The position numbers and the translations under genes are program-made. DNA of 64,000 nucleotides from Euonymus europaeus (taxonomy: Eukaryota > Streptophyta > Magnoliopsida > Celastrales > Celastraceae). The notes under the pieces were generated by a model that did not search any database, was not told the origin of the DNA, and was given only the letters and a program-made list of their open reading frames with translations. The stretch lies in the NCBI GenBank assembly GCA_963580455.1, contig OY756963.1:26803555-26867554 (forward strand), read 5' to 3'. Shown here in pieces: positions 1-14,745 of the stretch (within the stretch, counting starts at the first letter, position 1; every line of letters starts with the position of its first letter).

Positions 1-3000
1 TCCGATTTCTATATGTATATATGTATGTATACATGAAAAAGATGAGATGGGAAAATAATGTTTTCGATTCATTTTTCTTCAAAGTAAATGTATGCATTCA
101 CAACGTAGCATAAAAGATAACAGAGCAGCTACAATATTCATAATCATAATGGGCTTCATGAATTGTTGATCCCAATTCAAATTCATTAATTTAGCTGGGC
201 TTCAGGAATTGTTGAGCCCAACAAGAGTGTTAGCTCACCTAACGGTCCTAACCAACGACATAACCAAACCCCAATTGATCCCACCAGCCACAAAGTCACA
301 AACCTAGCTAACCCCTGTATTCACGCCAGTTCAACGGTTGAGAGAACTTTGAAATTCTCGTATTGTACAATTATCTGGTTAATGCGGGATTTAATGACCC
401 ATCTATCGGTCCGTACATTCGAAATGTCTGTAGAATATAAGTGAGAATTTATGCGACCCACTCCAAGGATAGACAGGGGACCTTAACAGATAAATCAAAC
501 GTATTTCATAACCAAAATCTATGTAATCTTTAATATTAAAACTACTAATACTTGGTCAACCCTAATTTCTGTTGACCCAAAAAAATTGTCGACAAAATAT
601 ATTATTATTTAATTAGAGTATGGTGTACATAGTTAATAACAGAAAGAGTAAGTGTTGTTCACAAAAGGTTTGACTGTCTAAACAAATATAATAAAAAAAT
701 ATTGTGAGCAGACCAGGCCAAAACCCACTAACGAAGAAAAAGCCATAACGGATAAGATTGATAAGAAAAAAAACCCATTATGCAGTAGTTGTGATGGTGA
801 TGATGATATAATTCAATTCAATAGAAGGTGATGGGCATCCATGCTCCACAAATATGGTTAATTTTTTTGTTAAGACTTTATTTCATATCAAATTGATACA
901 ATCCAACTGAGTGATACACATAAGTAATATATATAATGACGACAACATGAGTAAAATAAAATTGAATGAGCCTTAGATAAAAAACGAATAATATTGACTT
1001 GTAATGTTTTGAGCCAGATTTTATCCCAATTTTTTTTTTTTAAATCTTCAACGACCACACCTAGCAATAATTTGTGCATCAACTTGTGTGGCTTGTGTTT
1101 CTAGTAAGAAATTAAAACAAGAGACTGTTCAGGTAAACAAACAAATATTTTAATTTCTAGGTTAAAAAACAATCAATTCAAGGGTTTTTCCTAACCCTTT
1201 TCTATATATAGAATTGCATGGAGACTGAGAATTGACAGCAACATTGAAAAGCATGAAGAAGTGGGTAACCCATAATTAATTTGTTTCACATAAAGTGAAA
1301 AAATATCAAGAACCTTCTTAAATCTGATAAGATTCATCTTTCTCGAAAAGCATACAAGAAAACTGCTTTAAAGAAAATGATGAAGGGGATAGAAATTAGA
1401 AAAGGAAGATGATAAAAAAGAGTATTTATTTACCTCTCATGAATCCACTGCACTCTGTGCCGTACCCTGTAACATCATTAATGAAGGTTGAAAAACTGGC
1501 CACAGTAGAATCTCAGAGAGAGAGAGAGGGCAGGAGTCTCACCATGACAGAGGAAAACAAGAGCTTTTGGAGAAGAGAAGGGCATCCATCTGCAAGTGAA
1601 TTGCTGCACTCCTCTTGAATTCCTTATGTAACTCTGTATACAAACATTGCAACATGTGTAAAATAACAAGACCAACCAAAAGCCATTTATTAATACATAC
1701 GCAAAGAACAAAATGAAGCAAAGAAGAAACAGTAATGATTTTAATAGAACAACTTACTTCTTGATACGCAAACATCATCTTCTTATGTATTAAGCATGCA
1801 CAATCAAGCACTAGGTCATGGCCTCTAATGATTCACGGTGATATATATAGGAGCTTGAATAGAAGAAAAACAATTTCAAAGGTTGATGATGGAAAGGTGA
1901 AGGGTCAAAGAAATTTGTGTTTTATGTGGGAAGAGCCAGGTTCAACAGAGAACGTTGAAATATCCAAAGGACTTGAAAAAATAGAAGATGAGGACGCAAG
2001 GGAGAGATATGGGTTACTTATACAGGTGCAGTTGCTGAGGTGTTTGTTTATCAGTTTCAAAATGGATGACGTGTCTTGTGTCATGATTAACTCTGAATGG
2101 TCCGAAGTGTGGATGCTCATGCAGTCAGGCCCCACTACTACTTTGTGAGACAGGACTCTTGGTTGGGAGTTGGAACCATTTTTTACTGGTTTTTGCGAGG
2201 GCTCCGACCCATTTCAAACCCGATTCAACCCACCTTCTCGACTTGACCCTTGCAAATCTGATCCATACCCGTTTAGTTTAGTTCAGATATGGGCTAATAA
2301 AGACAATCCATGTGTTATATGGGTCGGTTATAATATTTTGTTAAATTTAACCCGACTCAACCTTATATATTTAAAATGAAGTAGTTTTATACTAAATTAC
2401 TAATTGTATTAGATCAATTATTTGTAATTTATGTATGTTATGTAAATATAATTGACATTTTATAAATGATTTTGTATTTGTAGATTTTATAATAAAATAT
2501 AATTTTACATTTGACCCAACCCTGTTCAACCCAACCTCAAATGAAGTTGATATTTTTCCCACCCGAATTTATGTGGGTATGTATGATGAAAAATCCAACC
2601 CAACCTTTGTGCGACCCTAATTTTTGCCCTTTTGGATGCACAAATCATTTTTTACTGGTTTTTGCCATTTTGGATGTACGAGAGTTGCCCAAAAATGAAG
2701 GCCCGAGCTGTAGATCATACGCAAGTTAAAGTTCATATCAAATATCTAAAAGACAAATATTTCCTCTCGGTTCCAGGCCGAAATCAAATAGCTAAAAAAC
2801 AAATATTTCCTTTCAGTTCTGGGCCAAAAGTGATCCGGGAGACCAATAAACTTTACTAACAGTCTTGAATTTCTAAGACCCATTTTTTTTTATGGCGACA
2901 GTAGAGAGGAATGTGTGGGATAAAAAAACCATTAATCGAAAGAACAGGTCTCTTCTAAAAGTTTTGCATCTCAATCACATAGCATTGAATCCTCTCAGTG

Positions 3001-3334
3001 TGCCAAAAACTGGTTCATAAAGACAAAAATGGGTTCTCCATAATACACATTGCATAATTCAATAAAAAATTACAATAACAAAATAACCGGTTTCGTAGCT
3101 AAAGCCCACACCAGCTACTCCAGCTGCTAATTTTGCCTAACAATTTGGGATGATGAAAATCAATCAGGAGACAATTAACGGTCTCCAGTAAAAAGGAGTA
3201 GAATGAAATTATTTGAATAAGATCTCTTCTACAGGCTCCTACCTCAGTATCCTTGGATTTCGAAGTAAACAAGAAGGAGTAGGATAACGAATGGGAACTT
3301 CTTGCTCCGCCTCAGGGTTTTCAACAGAAGAATT
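1..3334. other. Intergenic region, no supported gene
   Basis: No open frame here resembles a known family. A TATA-like tract with a purine-rich transcript-like stretch (about 1200-1620) contains short frames of up to 69 codons, and 1828-2148 has a 106-codon frame, but none shows a domain or splice structure. Near-copy sequences occur at 2178-2197 and 2650-2669, and two imperfect copies of about 46 bp lie at about 2735-2830. The rest is AT-rich. The last part, up to about 3335, probably includes the 3' UTR of the minus-strand gene next door. Confidence 0.5.
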
Positions 3335-5551
3335 TCAAGATGGCTTAAAGTAGTGAGCAGCAACACTAAAGGCGGAAACCAGACCAGCCATCTGTATCAT
3401 CTGTGTCCCACTTCGTGTCCCAGCAGCAACAGCTGCGCCTGCCACTGCACCAGCAATCAAAGCATTCACCTGTAAAAGTGGAAAAGACATTAGTGATTAG
3501 CATCATCGCATCATCAACCTGTGTCCGATATGATTTTGGGAATGCAAAACAGAGAAACTTAATTATGTTCTGATGACAGTAAAATCTCATCATATGCGCA
3601 ATTTTCTCCCTTTCACATTTGAGCAAAGACCAAAGAGTTAACAGTACCACAGTCCATCTTCAAACATTATACAACAACTGAAGAACGGAAATATCCTATT
3701 CACAAGTAATTTGGACCACCTCCACAATAGTCTAGTTGTAAACGTGGTTACCATCGACCTGCTAGTCGCAAGTTCCAGTTCTCGTCCCCAGAAAAAGGAA
3801 AAAAGAAACCAGAAAAAATCTAATAGTTAGAGGATTAAATGTTCGTGAATAAGTTTAAAGTAAAACTTACGGATACATGAAATCATACAAGCAGAGGAGA
3901 ATTTATGGAAACTCAAAAAACCCTTGATCTATCAGAGAAGTTTGGTTATTCAGAGAGCTTCAGTGAAACATATACGAAAAAATGAAGCCCAACATGGCAG
4001 AGAAAAACATAATGGATGCCCTTCTCTTCTCTGAAAGCTCATACAGTCCTCCCAGGTCAAACATAGCCTCCTCATTGGAAGCCAAACATGTTATCACATG
4101 ACATAAAAAAGAATGATATCACTAGTTCTTAGAACTTTCTTCAAGTTTTTAATACCTATCTTATCTAGAGCTAAAACAATGGCAGATACTTGAAAACCTT
4201 ATGCTGGAAGAACCAACATAAGGGAGTTGAAGTGTTGAACTATGGGATCTCCAGAGACACATGTAACTGGCTCAAACTTCGCGGCACATAAATAAATGAT
4301 TTCTGAGAGCAGATATGTCAGACTTCACAAACTAACCCAATCATTTTTCCTGCGATATCTTTTAAGTCCACAGTGAGTAATATTTAGGATCCCAGCAACA
4401 GTTCCTGTGGAGTAAAAGAAATCAAATAATACAAGTGGGGTGGAGATAAGTTGGAAGCTCAGCAAAAATTTGCAGCCACCTGAACAAGCAGCATCCTTTA
4501 CACAGAGTCAGAAAGATTATCTCACAGAAAAATAGAAAACTTAAATATGGATGAAGAAGGGGGCAGGAAGGAAGAGAATGATGTCCATTGTGCCACATGA
4601 ACAATAATAGACATTATTTTGATAAGTTGTCAATGCATTCACAAAAATAATTATCATGAAAACGGAGGATAATTTTTTTCCCATATAGCTCAAACACAAA
4701 ATTCATAATGCAATTTATATCTTTACTTCACGCCTTAATCCTGAACGATTTGGGCTCGACTATGATATAAGAGCAATTCACCTTAATTCTCCTTCACCAT
4801 TCATTCTAATCTAAGCCATGGACTCCACAAAACTTGAGACCAACTTGAAAAAATTCAGCATGTTTTTCCATATACAGAGACTGGAGAGACTGGATACAAC
4901 ATGTGTATTAAAAATTGTCGTAAAAATTAATGCACACTAAATTTAGCATATGAATAAGGACTTCAAAAGGCAAGCCAAACTCATCCTCTTCAATCGAGAA
5001 TAGCAGAAATATTGTACAGTTTGTACACAATAAACAAAAAGTATGCTCTAGTTACAGGTGAGCTTACCGCATTGAAAGCCGTATATGCCGATTGACTTCC
5101 CCTGCACATAGAATAAAAAAAAAAGTGCATCTCAATCATATCAAAGCGAGCAAAACTTATACGCACAACGCAGCAGTATCATAGAGAACAAATAGATTCC
5201 AAGAAAATGCAAAAGAACTATACCACATATGAAGCACGAGGAATTCCGGTGAGGTCTGTACAAAAGTAGTCTCTAAAATTAAAAACAAATATGCATATCA
5301 ACAAATCTGGATTGGATATTGAAAGTCGAATTACCTCTTTTACGAGCTTCGTATGGACCTCTACATGCGCCCCACAGTGCACCTGCCTGAAACAGAACAT
5401 CAACGGCTTTAACAACGATCTACTTTCACAAATACGTATGTCGAAACTTTGGAGGAGAAACCAATTCATTTCTCGTTACCGTTCCCAAGCGGATGACGGA
5501 ATCGACGGCGATGGATGTACACGGAACGACGTCGCTGAGATCCTCTTCCAT
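3335..5551 (-). CDS. OEP16-4: Outer envelope pore protein 16-4 (Tim17/Tim22/Tim23/PMP24 family)
   Basis: Six exons on the minus strand: 5480-5551, 5335-5386, 5224-5255, 5068-5101, 4337-4404 and 3335-3469. All have GT-AG borders and they join in frame to 130 aa, close to the usual length of about 135. The start is the ATG at 5551, giving the family N-terminus MEEDLS. The family-typical ARASYV-like, GFQCG, THCGL.RYR..NDW and AGA(V)AGAAVA segments follow in order. The protein has four hydrophobic helices and belongs to the preprotein and amino-acid transporter group (OEP16). Members are small channels of the chloroplast outer envelope; OEP16-4 is the least studied. It is divergent to RPL22, 263 bp away start to start. 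The identification rests on remembered family sequence and is strong. Confidence 0.93.
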
Positions 5552-5814
5552 CTCTCATCTCCGGCGTTCCTGCTCCCTAAGCCGCATTGCTGTAGAATAT
5601 AGAGAGCTTTAGCTGGAAAGGACTGGTCCCTGTAACAAATAGACGATGTCGTTTTAAACAAAGTCTTGTTGGGCCCCGGTCAATCCAAAAACCCTAAATC
5701 CATAAGTAAGCGGCAGTGCGGCACATCGCAACAAACTCACATAAATCCCGCGGCATTGTTGAGCTGAGCATCTCGGCTGATTGATATTCTGACTGGAGAA
5801 GTAGGGAGAACAGA
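5552..5814. promoter_or_regulatory. Bidirectional promoter between OEP16-4 and RPL22
   Basis: Only 263 bp separate the two start codons. The segment contains a TGGGCC site II element at about 5670-5675 and a telo-box-type AAACCCTAA at about 5689. This pair is characteristic of plant cytosolic ribosomal-protein promoters. Both 5' UTRs must also lie here, so the two genes probably share control elements. This is inference from sequence only. Confidence 0.6.
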
Positions 5815-7599
<1,785 letters not shown>

Positions 7600-8099
7600 A
7601 GAACTAGCTCTGTATCTTCTTATATTATCCATTTGATTTACTTGTTTTAGGTTTCTTTATATACTTTGTCTGTCAGACGACAGACTTGCTGCGCTTGTTT
7701 TTGTGGTTTTTAAAGCTGCTGAAATTTTGGTAAATTGTGGTTCTAATGTTTTAGGGGCAATTGGATGTGATGCAGTTTCTTCTCTGTAAGCTTACTCATG
7801 TGGCTTATTGATACTTATAGCAAGGAATTGCATTCCATTGTATTTTGTGCTATTGATGTTATTAATGGCAGGCCAAGGAATTCTTGTGCTGTACCGGTTG
7901 GTTCAATTTATATTAAATGGTGTCTGCTTTGGCAGGAAGTTCTCCAGCTCCGGCAGACGCAGTCAATTGTTGTCTATGCTTCAATTCAATGATTCATAGA
8001 CTCGCTACTTTTATTTTTCTATCGGATGTATTATAGCCTTTTACAGCAAGTATGAACTGCCTTGATCATCCTGGTTTTCTGAAGAGGTGTTGAGTGGAG

Positions 8100-8360
8100 A
8101 CTTGTTCCACCAGGGATTGAGATGATTCAATGTACATCAAACCATAGAAGTCTGCTCTTCTTTGATCCAACAAACTATAGATGCATGGTTGACCTTTATC
8201 GTGGAGCTGGCCTCATTGAGGCTGGCGTGGAATGTGTTAGAATCCATGCCAATGGTTCCTGATCGAACGAAGATCGTGCTTGTTTGGGAAGCTCTGCTGA
8301 GTGGATCAAGGATGCTTTCGTGTCCCTCAAACAGTGGTGCCTATGTTTACTTAGCCGTAA
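8100..8360 (+). pseudogene. Pentatricopeptide-repeat gene fragment, frameshifted
   Basis: From about 8167, one frame reads YRCMVDLYRGAGLIEA. A one-base shift then leads into the matching continuation AWNVLESMPMVP and WEALLSGSR. Together these are the end of a PPR motif and the start of the E-type C-terminal region found in plant organelle RNA-editing PPR proteins. Only about 60 codons are recognisable, the frame is broken, and no start or continuing exon is visible, so this is a relic. It lies about 500 bp downstream of RPL22, possibly within or just past its 3' UTR. Confidence 0.65.
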
Positions 8361-9360
8361 AAAATACCTGTTTTCCCCCGAATCACCAGAAGGACGAAGG
8401 ACCGAAATGGGTAAGTTATGGATTATATTATTTGAGCGATGGGGTTGGGTAATTCTTTTAAGGTAAAATCCATATATTATCCATCATGTTTAATGAAAAG
8501 TAAACTTTTTTCACTTTTGTCAAAAAAAAAATTGTAAACTTATTTATGTTAAAAATTAAATTTATTTATAATTTATAATAATTTATTTTAAATTATTTAA
8601 ATTTTAAAATTATATCATGATTTATTAATTCATTTATTTATATTATTTTAGATCTAAAAATTTTGATTTTTTTTATAAATGTGAGGGATATGTCTCTTTA
8701 TATCAAGGATGAAGAGTAATATAAGTGCAATTGCAATGATAAATTTTTAAGGGAGAAGTGATAATGCATGGAAATGTGTGTTTTTGATGATGTGATTACA
8801 TTGAAAAATGTGTTTTGATGATGTTAATACGTATGTGGCTTGACTTTTTATAAAAATAGAAAAATGAGACTCGGTTTTAATTTTTATGTAGTTTTGTTGA
8901 GGAATGAATGGTGAAATGAAAGAGTATATATTTTGTTAATGGAAAAAGAAAAAAAATGTATATGAATTTATATTTTGATAATGTAATTCTATTGAAAAAT
9001 GTATTTTTAATTATATGAATAATTAAGTGCTTTAAATTTTTATGTAATAGAAATAGGATCCAAAATTAATTTTAACCAAGAAAATGAATTTGCTTATTAC
9101 AAATTGCCCTCACAGCTTCAAACTTAACAGGCAATTATCATGTGATTGAAATCTTATACACCGACTGGCCCCACATGAAAATGTCAACTCTGCGTGTGGT
9201 TCTGTTTCACACGCCCATCTCCGGCTGTTTCTTCAATATTGGGGACACGATAGCATGCACGACCATGCCTTCTTAAACGCGCAAAGTTTGCTTTCTTAAA
9301 TTCACAGGCAATAAAAGAATCTCCACCATAACCCCTAAACTAAACCCTCATTTTATTCAC
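8361..9360. other. AT-rich intergenic DNA with a diverged tandem duplication
   Basis: No gene is supported. Two related segments of about 110 bp occur near 8760-8880 and 8955-9070. They share the core TTGAAAAATGT and a TTTAATTTTTATGTA-like end. The last 200 bp, with GC-richer DNA and CTCCGG motifs, is probably the MHX promoter. Confidence 0.4.
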
Positions 9361-10007
9361 ATTTTTATTTTTCTCATTGTCTCCGGCATCTGGACACCAC
9401 CAGACAGACACATCGTCCCCAGCGTCGCCGGAACTCCGACGGACGTCTTCCATCTCCGGTTGACTAAGAATTGGTTCGTTCTCGTTAATCCTTTCCCCTG
9501 AAATGTATAATTTGGTCTCATATTCCTTGGTGAGTGGAGTTTAAAAGTATCATTTTCGATTTAGGATTGGCATGTAGATTTTGGTGAAATATTTATTATA
9601 CAGTTTAGAACTGGATACTTGATCAGTTGATCTTCTTGAATCAATTCTGAGTATCATCTTGATGGAGAAAAAAGACAAGGACTTCTTTTTATATTTGGTA
9701 ATGCTGAGATTTAACATGTATTGAGTATGAGAAGTGTACAGGGCGGTCTTGTAGATATAGACTTCTCTTCTTCTTCTTCTTCTTCTTCTTGTAGGGAGTG
9801 ACGTTTATCTTCAGGCATATCATTATACTACTATTTCATTTGAGAAAGATGAACCATAAATGTGTTGTGAAATGTGAAGACCCGCACAGTTTGCTCTTAA
9901 TTCTTTGTTAACCCTTTTTAAGAGAACTTGTTTCTAGCAAGTTTGGGTTACTTTATGGTTTTTCTTTGAATATGACACGTGTTTTACTTGTTGTGTTTGC
10001 GTCTTAG

Positions 10008-10151
10008 GTCAAGTTACTGCTTTGAACAAGAATGTTTTGTGGCGCATGCTTGAATCGCAAATGAAGGCTACATAAATAAACTTCTGAGAGCAAGTCTGAG
10101 TCACTGATTTGTGATGCTACATACTTGAACTGTGACAGAAGGTTGATTTCA
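10008..10151 (+). promoter_or_regulatory. MHX 5' leader with short upstream ORFs
   Basis: A good acceptor (TTGCGTCTTAG, ending 10007) suggests a spliced leader intron upstream that contains a (TTC)n tract at 9762-9790. Downstream of it and before the main ATG lie upstream ORFs at 10032-10064 (10 codons plus stop), 10046-10075 (9 codons plus stop, overlapping the first in another frame) and 10114-10128 (4 codons plus stop). The Arabidopsis MHX transcript is known to have a leader intron and an inhibitory uORF, so the same layout here supports conserved translational damping. Confidence 0.6.
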
Positions 10152-13100
10152 ATGGATTCAGTACATAAACAAACTTTTGAGAGCATAGTTGGAGTTTCCA
10201 ATACTCTTTGGGTGGAAAAATGCGAAAGCTACTTGCTTTTCCACGGCGAAACTGCTCTTGGGGAAGCATTTAGGGCAGTTTTCTATTTTCTTGTTCTTGC
10301 ATACTGTTTCATTGGATTATCAGCCATAACTGCTCGTTTTTTCCGGTCTATGGAAAATGTCGTGAAGCATTCCCGAAAAGTGATAGAGATAGATCCTTGC
10401 ACTAAAGCTCGAGTTATTACAGATGAAAAAGTGTGGAATTACACAATTGCAGACATTACCTTGTTGGCTTTTGGTACTAGTTTTCCTCAAATATCGCTAG
10501 CTACTATTGACGCTTTACGAAATCTTGGTCAACCATACGCTGGAGGTTAGCTTGTTTTTTCTTCTCATCGTTGTTTTCTCCCCACATAATTATTCGTATA
10601 AATTTTTACGTTATTGCTTGTCTTGCTGGATCACATGCTCTGTTTTCTGGATTGAGAATTAGTCCAAATGGCAGAAAGTCCTCTGCCTTCTATTGTTTGT
10701 TTTCTCTCCTCAATATTTTTTGAATTACTATCAGTCTATCACTATGTCCGAATATAATTTATATTTTTCAACTTGGTAGGGTTTCCTTCCTTTAATTCTT
10801 ATTTCCTATGTTCTTGTTGTCTTGCCTCCTTTTTTTTTGGATTGGAGAAGGGTTCTTTAATCAATCTAAGTTATCTGGGGAAGGGCATTGAGACTTTTCC
10901 TTTACATTGTTTGACCATGGGATTAGTTCCAACCCTTTTCTTCTCATGGTTTACTTCTGGAATACACACTTGTGATATGGCAGGAAAAAAATGAGGAACT
11001 GAGTCTTTATAGTTATCCAGTAAGTTGAAGATTTGCAATTTAGGCAGCCAAAGATAAAACTATTATACATTGTGTTTTAGAAGTTTATGGTGTTTCTAGA
11101 AATGCTAAATAAGAATTTCACGTAGCTTATGAGATTATAAATGGAACTTTCTTCATATGCCCAATGCCTAATTTGATCTCTCTCTCTCTCTCTCATGTGA
11201 CAATATATGTTGGTGTGAGTATGAGGGTTTCAGCCTTTCAGGTTTCTTTGTATGCAGTTGTGCACCAGTGTGTGCGCCATAGAGAGACCAAGAGAGAGAG
11301 AGTATGGTTTTTGAATTCCATAATATTTGATAGCTTTGGAGAAGCAGTGAGCAATTAGTTAAGATGATCTCAATTGATTGAAAGCCAAAATTAAAGCAAT
11401 CAAACTAAAATGCCATTGAAGCGTATAATTTTTAACACTTTTATTCCATTAATTATTATTTTGAATAATCTTATAAGCTGCATGTGCGAGAATTGGTCTA
11501 TTTCATCTTTGTGTCTACATAAACTTTGTCTAAGATATTCCTCTCTTTTTCATACCTATGTATTGATAGTCTGTATGACTGCATAACCTCTAGGTTTGGG
11601 TCCTGGAACACTTGTTGGTTCTGCTGCATTTGACCTATTCCCCATCCATGCTGTTTGTGTTGTGGTTCCAAGAGCTGGCGAATTGAAAAAGATATCTGAT
11701 ATAGGAGTATGGCTGGTGGAGCTCTTTTGGTCCTTTTGGGCTTATGTTTGGTTATACATAATATTAGAGGTATGTCATACTGTAGCCTCTACTATAGTAT
11801 GCAGGAGCAAGCCCCATGTCTATATGCAGCTCTGACTTACCGCTAGAGGAACCTTTGTAATGAAGCAAAGACATTATTTTATACTGCAGATATGGACTCC
11901 AAATGTCATTACCCTTTGGGAGGCATTATTGACTGTACTGCAGTTTGGATTATTGCTAATGCATGCTTATGCCCAAGATAAGCGTTGGCCCTACTTATCT
12001 CTTCCTTTGTATGTTCCTCTTTTTCCTTGAGTGGGGGAAAAAAGTTTCTAATTTAAGATTTGTCTTTCCCTTTTTCCTCTGATTCTTTCCTGTATATTTG
12101 AAGTACAAGAACCGAGAGGCCACATGAATGGGTGCCAGAAGAGGTAATTTCATCTGAACCTGAAACCGTTGGCCATGATGATTACTCTGAGATATTTCAA
12201 CTTGGAAAAGGTGGAAACAGGGACCCTGTTGATATTTTCTCCATCCATTCAAACATTGAATCAGGTATCAGTCATAAATTCCTCGTGTTGATGAGTTGTT
12301 GTAGATACAGTTCTCTATACTATGGCAGCTCTCAAGAGGATTATAAAAGCAAGATTTTTAAATTTGTATATGCAAAGAATCCCCACTGATTTTTGTTTTC
12401 TTTCAATTTTAATGGAAGTTGACTTGGTGAGTCGATGACATTATAAGATTGTCATCCTTTATTAGTTTCTAATAGCCTTAAGATTTTAATAACATTAAAA
12501 ATTGTCAAAGATGAAAAAATTTCTACTGATGGGAAAGGTAAGGCAATGAAGTGCATCGGAGCCATTTTAATGATTTACAATTAGATAGATAAATTGTTCA
12601 TAGTGCTCTTGATGGGTCATTTTTTACACTTAATTTACTAGTTTTGGGTTCTCTTACATGTTATTTGTTCTACAGTACTAGTGTTTAGTTGCTACTGGTA
12701 TACCATCATCAAATACCCAAATGAATGGGATGAGAAGTTGGATTATGTATCCCTTTTTTCCTCATTAATTGAGGAAGAGAAGCTCCTGCCACTAAGAAAG
12801 ATGAGAAATTTTCCTGCGCAAGTATAGACTTGCATTGATGATCAATCAGGGGAAAGTAGTACATGCTACAGGATATATTAAGTGATAATTTGCTATGTTG
12901 AACGTTGTGCTCATCTGTATAAGAGATATATATTATGGCTTTAGGCAGTTCAGTCTTGGTTTATTGCCAACCGATAGTCGAGAGAACCAAATAAGTCATT
13001 TGATGTCTTCTGTGTGGTACAATGTCATTAAATACCTTCTTTCGGGACGGAGTTTTGAACTTTTCTACTAGTGGAATGTGCTTTATATATTAATTTTGTA

Positions 13101-14344
13101 TCTAAAGGGATAGCTCTATAGGTCCAGTGTATGAAAAAGTGCTTGTAAATGATGACGAAGCTGAACCCTCAAACAAAGGTCTTCACAAGAGCCCATCAGA
13201 AAATTGTCATGTACTGACACTTTGGAAAGAGCAGTTTGAGGAGGCATTGAAGGTACCATATTTCTGTTTATGCTGAACGCATCAACCCTTTTTTTTAGAA
13301 TTTATTGGGTAAATTAGTAAATATATAACTCAAGCTTGAGAATCAATCTATAGGCAATACTTTCCTCTGTTCCCACAACCCTCATCATTATCATCGTCGA
13401 GATCAGGACGATCAATAGTAACGATGAAGATATATGTTTACTATTATCCGAGAATAATTTTAGTTTCTTTTACAGTTGGAAAGCCAAGAATCAAGGAAGT
13501 TGGATAATATCTACCTACGGATTGGAATAATTTCCTGGCAATTACTTCTTGCACCATGGAGATTTCTGTTTGCATTTGTGCCTCCTTATCACATCGCTCA
13601 TGGTTGGATTGCCTTTATTTGTTCTCTATTATTCATCAGTGGGATAGCCTACATTGTAACGAAGGTCACAGACATCATAAGTTGTGTTACGGGTATTCAT
13701 CCTTGCTAATATGAAAGATCCTGGGACTATCCTGGAAGTAGTAGTTATATTTTTTCTTCCATATATATATATATAATTGATTTCTCGCAGGAATAAATGC
13801 TTACATTATAGCTCTTACGGCATTGGCAAGTGGAACATCTTGGCCGGATTTGGTGGCAAGTAAGATTGCTGCAGAACGGCAGACAACGGCAGACTCTGCT
13901 ATTGCAAACATCACGTGCAGGTTTTACTATGAAAAATTATTTTAGAGATTAGATTGTTGAAAACAATACAAGAACAAGTTAGACTAGAAAAGCTTTAGAA
14001 ATCTTGGGAGTTTGACTGTTTTTCCCCTTTCTGTACTCTTTTGCAGCAACTCAGTGAATATATATATCGGCATTGGCATTCCATGGCTGATTGACACTGC
14101 ATATAATTTCTTCATGTATAGAGAACCACTGCGAATTGAAAACGCCGGGGGGCTCAGCTTCTCATTGCTTGTGTTCTTCTCAACTTCTGTAGGCTGTATA
14201 TCCGTTCTTGTCCTCAGGCGTTTAACTCTTGGGGCAGAGCTTGGGGGTCCAAGAGTATGGGCCTGGTTGACTTGTGTGTATTTTATGCTTCTTTGGGTCA
14301 TTTTTGTTGTGCTCTCCTCTCTCAGAGTTTCTGGGATCATATGA
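10152..14344 (+). CDS. MHX: Vacuolar magnesium/zinc-proton exchanger MHX
   Basis: Eight exons (10152-10545, 11594-11769, 11890-12008, 12110-12264, 13122-13252, 13476-13692, 13791-13920, 14047-14344) join in frame to 539 aa, the same length as Arabidopsis MHX. This is a Na+/Ca2+-exchanger superfamily protein. Two inverted alpha repeats are visible, with ion-binding signatures GTSFPQ (about residues 108-113) and GTSWPD (about 411-416). They are separated by a hydrophilic cytosolic loop of roughly 130 residues (exons 4-6). About 10 hydrophobic segments are present. MHX exchanges protons for Mg2+ and Zn2+ at the tonoplast. The ATG at 10152 is chosen because it is the first in-frame ATG after the upstream ORFs. 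The gene is convergent with PHR2. Confidence 0.96.
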
Positions 14345-14745
14345 TATTCTTCTTGTTATGTTTTCTCACCGTTTACCTAATCTAATCACATCATGGTATA
14401 ATTTTTGAAGAAATATTCATATGTATTATCATACGAGCGAACATGTGACCCAAAGAAAGAATTGTTCTCGAATTTGTTTCCACATCCCGCTAAAAAATAT
14501 ATACAGACAGAAGGCATAACGAAGAGACCTCTTCTTCCAAAATGTTTTTAGAAGCCAAAATTTTCAATATTATAATGACAGATTATCATTGTCTTGGCAG
14601 ACCATTTTGACAAGAGTAGCATGTATTTTAGTTCAAATGCTAGCATATATGTCTAGCAAGTATTAGGCTACATTTTGAATAATTACCGGAAATTAAAATA
14701 AAAAGTCAACAACAAATTTACTTTCCATCTCCAGTGATTACTTGC
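14345..14745. other. Convergent intergenic spacer between MHX and PHR2
   Basis: About 400 bp between the two stop codons. It must contain both 3' UTRs and polyadenylation regions. It is AT-rich and shows no coding signal. Confidence 0.5.

Noticed and set aside
1828..2148. 106-codon frame in the left intergenic region
   Set aside because: No domain or recognisable family, and an opposing frame of similar length exists. Composition does not look selected.
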